Source: Bacteriovoracaceae bacterium UBA4096 (GTDB lineage: Bacteria; Bdellovibrionota; Bacteriovoracia; Bacteriovoracales; Bacteriovoracaceae). Taken from it: 22,826 bases of DNA. Under the pieces are notes generated by a model that searched no databases, was not told the DNA's origin, and saw only the letters and a program-made list of their open reading frames with translations. Below are positions 22,036 to 22,826 of the stretch, in pieces (position 1 is the stretch's first letter; every line of letters begins with the position of its first letter). Where the stretch lies: assembly GCA_002381945.1 (NCBI GenBank), contig DFXY01000058.1:16182-39007 (forward strand), read 5' to 3'. The position numbers and the translations under genes were made by a program.

Positions 22036-22826
22036 ATGCAAAAGTACCGTACGGCCGAAATTAAAACCTTTGAATTCTCTGATCTTCAGGGAAGCCATGT
22101 CGTATCCCAGACTCAGTTTCAGTCTTTTGAATTTAAAACCCTTAATGGTGAAACTGTAACGGCAGAAAAAGTTTCGGAAGAAGAGATCCGTTCAGAAAGA
22201 AAGTTTGCTCAGAAAAATAATTTTAAAGTAGATGATATCGTTCGTGATTACCGAGGATTGTCCCGTCAGGAACAAGCTGATTTGGAACAAAAGATTCAGG
22301 CCGAAGTTACCCGTCGTCTGGAAACCGCCTATCAGGAAGCTTATTCAGAAGGTCTTGAGAAAGGACGCGAAGAAGGTAAAGAAGCGGCCATGACGGAATA
22401 TCATGCGGCCATGGGACAGAAAGTAGAAGATTTCGGACAAGTGATCGCTCAAGTTCAGGGTCAAACGGATAAGGTCCTTGAGAAAAATCGTCTTGAGATC
22501 TATGACTTCATCAAACGTTTCACCAAGTGGATCATCCTGAAAGAAATTAATGAAAAAGTCTATCTTGAGACTCTTTTGGAAAAACTTATTCTCGAAATGA
22601 ATGCCAGGAAAAATCTCATTATCAAAATCGGCAAGGCCAATTTTGCACAGATGCCGGAGATCATCCAGACTGTTGAGGCCCGCCTGGGTCAGCTGAGTAA
22701 TGTTCGTATTGAAATTGTTCCGGAAATTAATCATCCGGGCATTATCCTGGAAAGTGAAAACGGCTTGATCGATGGATCCATGGAAGGTGTTTTTCAAAAC
22801 ATCGACAAGATCTTCGAGCAGGTGAC
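22036..22826 (+). CDS. fliH: Flagellar export apparatus regulator FliH, 3' end outside the window
   Basis: The frame is open from the ATG at 22036 to the window end (263 codons). It starts Met-Gln-Lys-Tyr-Arg-Thr-Ala-Glu. It has a long charged central region containing Ala-Tyr-Gln-Glu-Ala-Tyr-Ser-Glu-Gly and Gly-Arg-Glu-Glu-Gly-Lys, the Gly-spaced helix pattern of FliH. The FliH/YscL C-terminal domain includes His-Pro-Gly-Ile-Ile-Leu-Glu-Ser-Glu-Asn-Gly-Leu-Ile-Asp-Gly, matching the family's Pro-Gly-Gly-Cys-x-x-Glu-Thr-x-x-Gly-x-x-Asp. In the flagellum FliH holds and restrains the export ATPase FliI, whose gene usually follows. The ribosome-binding site is weak (AAGG at 22021-22024). Confidence 0.9.
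   Translation, partial: MQKYRTAEIKTFEFSDLQGSHVVSQTQFQSFEFKTLNGETVTAEKVSEEEIRSERKFAQKNNFKVDDIVRDYRGLSRQEQADLEQKIQAEVTRRLETAYQEAYSEGLEKGREEGKEAAMTEYHAAMGQKVEDFGQVIAQVQGQTDKVLEKNRLEIYDFIKRFTKWIILKEINEKVYLETLLEKLILEMNARKNLIIKIGKANFAQMPEIIQTVEARLGQLSNVRIEIVPEINHPGIILESENGLIDGSMEGVFQNIDKIFEQV

Noticed and set aside
21577..22098. A 173-codon minus-strand frame opposite fliG
   Set aside because: It is an antisense shadow of a well-conserved gene, with no ribosome-binding site or recognisable domain.
21416..22159. A 247-codon + strand frame inside and beyond fliG
   Set aside because: It is the shifted frame of fliG and fliH, rich in Ser, Leu, Arg and Lys without motifs, while fliG and fliH are unmistakable in the other frames.

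Overview
The window looks like a chromosomal segment from a predatory Bdellovibrionota bacterium, most likely of the Bacteriovorax/Peredibacter/Halobacteriovorax type. This is inferred from the moderate-to-low GC, many exported proteins of unknown family, Mpl-type murein recycling, an Mla operon with an extra lipoprotein, and a flagellar operon headed by a TPR protein and an aberrant sigma54-type regulator. Nothing in the window fixes the species. I see no phage, insertion sequence, CRISPR array, tRNA or rRNA.

Left part (1-3541): the 3' end of a DUF4105/Lnb-like gene, then two secreted HAD-type phosphatases of the APP1/DUF2183 family flanking a secreted alpha/beta hydrolase. All are on the + strand. 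Together they look like a small set of exported enzymes acting on lipids or acyl esters. The second phosphatase gene has its start codon buried in a perfect 12-bp inverted repeat.

Centre-left (3604-9979): mpl (murein tripeptide ligase) overlaps a lipoprotein gene that carries SleB-like cell-wall-hydrolase hallmarks. Then come metK with a good sigma70 promoter and a textbook terminator, a two-helix membrane protein, and a complete NtrC-family response regulator.

Middle (9980-11275): a region dense in inverted repeats, an overlooked 23-codon membrane peptide gene, and two tandem secreted paralogs of unknown family. A 17-bp promoter-proximal repeat occurs upstream of the peptide gene and upstream of the second paralog. 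A bidirectional terminator separates this block from the convergent minus-strand operon.

Minus-strand block (11270-14087): lipoprotein, mlaE, mlaF, mlaD, tightly overlapped. This is a phospholipid-transport ABC system of the outer-membrane asymmetry type without visible mlaB or mlaC.

Right part (14228-22826): after a divergent region with a leader of three small hairpins comes a long + strand run. It contains an 899-residue exported TPR protein, a sigma54-activator-like protein whose Walker B acids, GAFTGA loop and arginine fingers are missing, and then flgB, flgC, fliE, fliF, fliG and fliH (cut by the window end). These encode the proximal rod, MS ring and switch, and the export apparatus regulator. 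The most unusual items are the degenerate regulator, the hairpin-rich 10.0-10.2 kb region with its micro-peptide, the tandem secreted paralogs and the start-codon hairpin at 2752-2781.
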